DNA from: Treponema sp.
GTDB lineage: Bacteria; Spirochaetota; Spirochaetia; Treponematales; Treponemataceae
Length of the DNA: 64,000 nt
Reading direction: 5' to 3'
NCBI GenBank assembly: GCA_016286365.1
Contig: JAEESN010000002.1
Coordinates: forward strand, 62,001 to 126,000
The notes under the pieces were generated by a model that ran no database searches, was not told the origin of the DNA, and saw only the letters and a program-made list of their open reading frames with translations. Each line of letters begins with the position of its first letter. Within the stretch, counting starts at the first letter, position 1. Shown piece after piece: positions 62,124-64,000 of this stretch. The translations under genes were made by a program, and so were the position numbers.

Positions 62124-63431
62124 ATGAACAGAAAAAGACTTATTGTAATTCTTTCCGGAGTTCTTGTTTTTGTAACAGCTCTGGTTATTTCTTTTATGTG
62201 TTATGTAAATGGTGTTTTTGGGGATGGCGGAAACGGTAATCCTGTTGTTGATATTCAAGAAATGCGTCCCTTAACAGAGATTTTATCTAAGGACCAGGTG
62301 ATTGAAGACCGCGATAAACTGATAGAATATATTGAATCCGTTCATCCATATTTTGATTTAGAAGAAGATAAGTCTGAGTATGTCGAAGAAAAACTAAAAT
62401 TCATGGCTTACTGCAGTAAAGAAATGACCGTTCAGCAGTTTTTTATGGCGTGTGCCAGTTTTGTAAATTTTTTTAAAGATGGCCACACAAGGATGATGTG
62501 GAATCAGACGGTTTTCTTTTCTGCCGATTTTGATTATTCAGATAATAAATTATTTTATGGCGAAGAAAAAAGTCCTGTAAAAAAAATTGATGGAATTCCT
62601 GTGGAAGAAATTTTTAATATGATTATAAATCTTCTTCCAATAGAAAACGAAATGACCCAGAAGCTTTATTTTGAAGAGTATTCAAAAAATCTGGAAATTT
62701 TAAAGCTTTGCAGTTCTAATATTCCGGCAAATTATCTTACGGTTAGCCTGGAAAACGGACAGGAATTCAAAATCACAAAGATAAAGAATAATAATGCAGG
62801 CTATGACAGAACAACGGTTTATGAAAAAGGCGATGTTGTAGTTGTTGATTTTAACCTTTGCCAGGATGATGAAATTTTTCAAAAAGCGTGTAAGGATTTA
62901 GAAGAACGTATAAAAAAAGGATTTAAAAAGGTAATCATCGATATACGCGGAAATCCGGGTGGAAACTCTAATACCTGCGATAAATTACTCGAGATTCTTG
63001 GGATGAGGCCGCCGGAGTATTCTGTTTATGTAAGATATTCTCAAAAGGCTAAGCTTCAGAACGGATATAAAAAAGGTTCCGGAAATTATCACTACAAGGG
63101 TTCGGCAAAAAAAGCAAAACAGAATCCTGATATTCAGCTTTGTGTTTTAACTGATTGTCATACCTTTAGCTCGGCTACAATGCTTGCAGTTTATGTTCGC
63201 GACGGTAAACTTGGAAAAATAGTCGGGGAGCCTAGTGCAAATAATCCTTGTTCTTATGGTGATATAATTTATTACAGCCTTCCTAATTCAAAAATAAGCG
63301 GAACAATTTCGCACAAGCAGTTTATAAGGCCAGATGATTCTCTTAAAAAAGAACGCATGCTTGTTCCAGATGAACAGATAAAACCTGAATACGCTTTAGA
63401 CAGGGCATTATACATTCTTGGAAGTAATTAA
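62124..63431 (+). CDS. S41 (C-terminal processing-like) peptidase, membrane anchored
   Basis: N-terminal helix RLIVILSGVLVFVTALVIS acts as anchor or signal. The S41 core is KKVIIDIRGNPGGNSNTCDKLLE, CVLTDCHTFSSATMLAVYVRDGKLGKIVGEP with the nucleophile Ser in TFSSATM, and LVPDEQIKPEYALDRAL. No PDZ domain is evident. 435 residues. It probably hydrolyses exported peptides or proteins. AGGGA is seen before the ATG. Same direction as azlD, 15 nt apart. Confidence 0.85.
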   Translation: MNRKRLIVILSGVLVFVTALVISFMCYVNGVFGDGGNGNPVVDIQEMRPLTEILSKDQVIEDRDKLIEYIESVHPYFDLEEDKSEYVEEKLKFMAYCSKEMTVQQFFMACASFVNFFKDGHTRMMWNQTVFFSADFDYSDNKLFYGEEKSPVKKIDGIPVEEIFNMIINLLPIENEMTQKLYFEEYSKNLEILKLCSSNIPANYLTVSLENGQEFKITKIKNNNAGYDRTTVYEKGDVVVVDFNLCQDDEIFQKACKDLEERIKKGFKKVIIDIRGNPGGNSNTCDKLLEILGMRPPEYSVYVRYSQKAKLQNGYKKGSGNYHYKGSAKKAKQNPDIQLCVLTDCHTFSSATMLAVYVRDGKLGKIVGEPSANNPCSYGDIIYYSLPNSKISGTISHKQFIRPDDSLKKERMLVPDEQIKPEYALDRALYILGSN

Positions 63432-63440
63432 AGGGGAAAT

Positions 63441-64000
63441 ATGATTTTTGACAGCTTGATTTTAGACGTAGACGGAACAATCTGGAATACTACAGAGGTG
63501 GTAGCAAGGGCCTGGAACAGACAGATAAAAAAATATTTTCCGGAAGTTAAACCCGTCAATGCAGAAGTTTTAAAAACTCAGTTTGGAAAACCCATGAACA
63601 TAATTGCAGATAATCTTTTTCCATCTTTGACAGAAGAAGAAAAAGACCGCCTTATGGAATATTGCTGTAAAGCCGAGCAGGAAGAAATAGAAAATAATAA
63701 AGAAAACATAACTTTTCCGAACGTGTGCGAGACGATAATCAGTCTTAGTAAAAAAATCCCGATTTTTATTGTGAGTAACTGCCAGATCGGTTATATAGAA
63801 CTTGTGATGAAGAAAAACGGCATTGAAAAATATATTACTGATTATGAATGCTTTGGAAAAACAAGATTAAACAAGGACGAAAATATCTCTTTAGTTATAA
63901 AAAGAAATAACCTTCAGAAACCGGCCTATGTAGGAGATACCCAGGGTGATTATGAAGCCTGTAAAAAAGCGGGCGTTCCATTTATCTGGGCATCCTACGG
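63441..64000 (+). CDS. HAD-family hydrolase, partial (runs off the window)
   Basis: Starts MIFDSLILDVDGTIWNTTEV after AAGGGGAAAT; the motif DVDGT holds the nucleophile Asp. A helical cap follows (NIIADNLFPSLTEEEKDRLM), then FIVSNCQIGYIE as motif II and YVGDTQGDYEACKKAGVPF as motif IV. This resembles phosphoglycolate phosphatase (Gph)-like enzymes. About 186 residues are visible; the 3' end lies outside. Confidence 0.88.
   Translation, partial: MIFDSLILDVDGTIWNTTEVVARAWNRQIKKYFPEVKPVNAEVLKTQFGKPMNIIADNLFPSLTEEEKDRLMEYCCKAEQEEIENNKENITFPNVCETIISLSKKIPIFIVSNCQIGYIELVMKKNGIEKYITDYECFGKTRLNKDENISLVIKRNNLQKPAYVGDTQGDYEACKKAGVPFIWASY

Noticed and set aside
1-64000. tRNA, rRNA, CRISPR arrays, prophage
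   Set aside because: I looked for cloverleaf ends, regularly spaced identical repeats and phage structural genes and saw none. The REP spacing is irregular and has no cas genes.

Overview
The window looks like chromosomal DNA of a host-associated treponeme or close relative (Spirochaetota). The DNA is AT-rich. Many genes encode Cys-anchored lipoproteins with right-handed beta-helix (GGGI/GGGIY) repeats and Phe-ending outer-membrane barrels. Stand-alone CheB and CheR, SpoIIE-type phosphatases with STAS proteins, an AsnA-type asparagine synthetase and a long RarA fusion fit that group. The genus is an inference; there is no rRNA or other phylogenetic marker in the window.

Layout. 1-4.9 kb: minus-strand cluster of exported and lipoprotein genes, the first cut by the window edge. 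5.0-11.2 kb: folE2, folD, an outer-membrane barrel, a lipoprotein and a rarA fusion. 11.3-13.3 kb: ilvB behind what reads as a complete attenuator (Val/Leu leader peptide, antiterminator, terminator). 13.3-15.4 kb: an XRE regulator, two small genes and a REP-associated tyrosine transposase (RAYT). 15.4-19.5 kb: an NFACT/RqcH-like gene and leuS. 19.7-24.1 kb: two SpoIIE phosphatases and a STAS protein. 24.3-36.4 kb: a long co-directional minus run: dnaJ, dnaK, grpE, rluA-type, an ankyrin protein, a hypothetical, asnA, apt and two membrane proteins. 36.5-37.1 kb: STAS plus zinc ribbon. 37.1-37.4 kb: AT-rich DNA with three perfect DnaA boxes, a candidate replication origin. 37.4-41.0 kb: polyprenyl synthetase, TPR protein, cheB, cheR. 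41.1-43.0 kb: an ART-like gene with two tiny membrane or lipoprotein partners and a frameshifted Rpn-type gene. 43.1-50.7 kb: giant beta-helix lipoproteins, a chimeric gene remnant and a tetR. 50.7-64 kb: acyl-CoA synthetase, htpG, VanZ-like, PlsC, chemoreceptor, amidohydrolase, diguanylate cyclase, azlCD, an S41 peptidase-like gene and a partial HAD gene.

Cross-cutting signals. (1) A dispersed short element, consensus GAGGGTTGTCCCCCTTGT, occurs at least 15 times, singly, as tandem pairs about 39-43 bp apart, or as inverted pairs. It lies between genes and in frame inside genes. A RAYT gene with its own copy just upstream is the obvious candidate mobiliser. (2) Many genes have a good -10 box only 6-9 nt before the ATG and no Shine-Dalgarno, which points to frequent leaderless mRNAs. 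One of them is the ilv leader peptide. (3) Gene direction, and GC skew in a few hand-counted stretches, switch around 37 kb, in agreement with the DnaA-box cluster.
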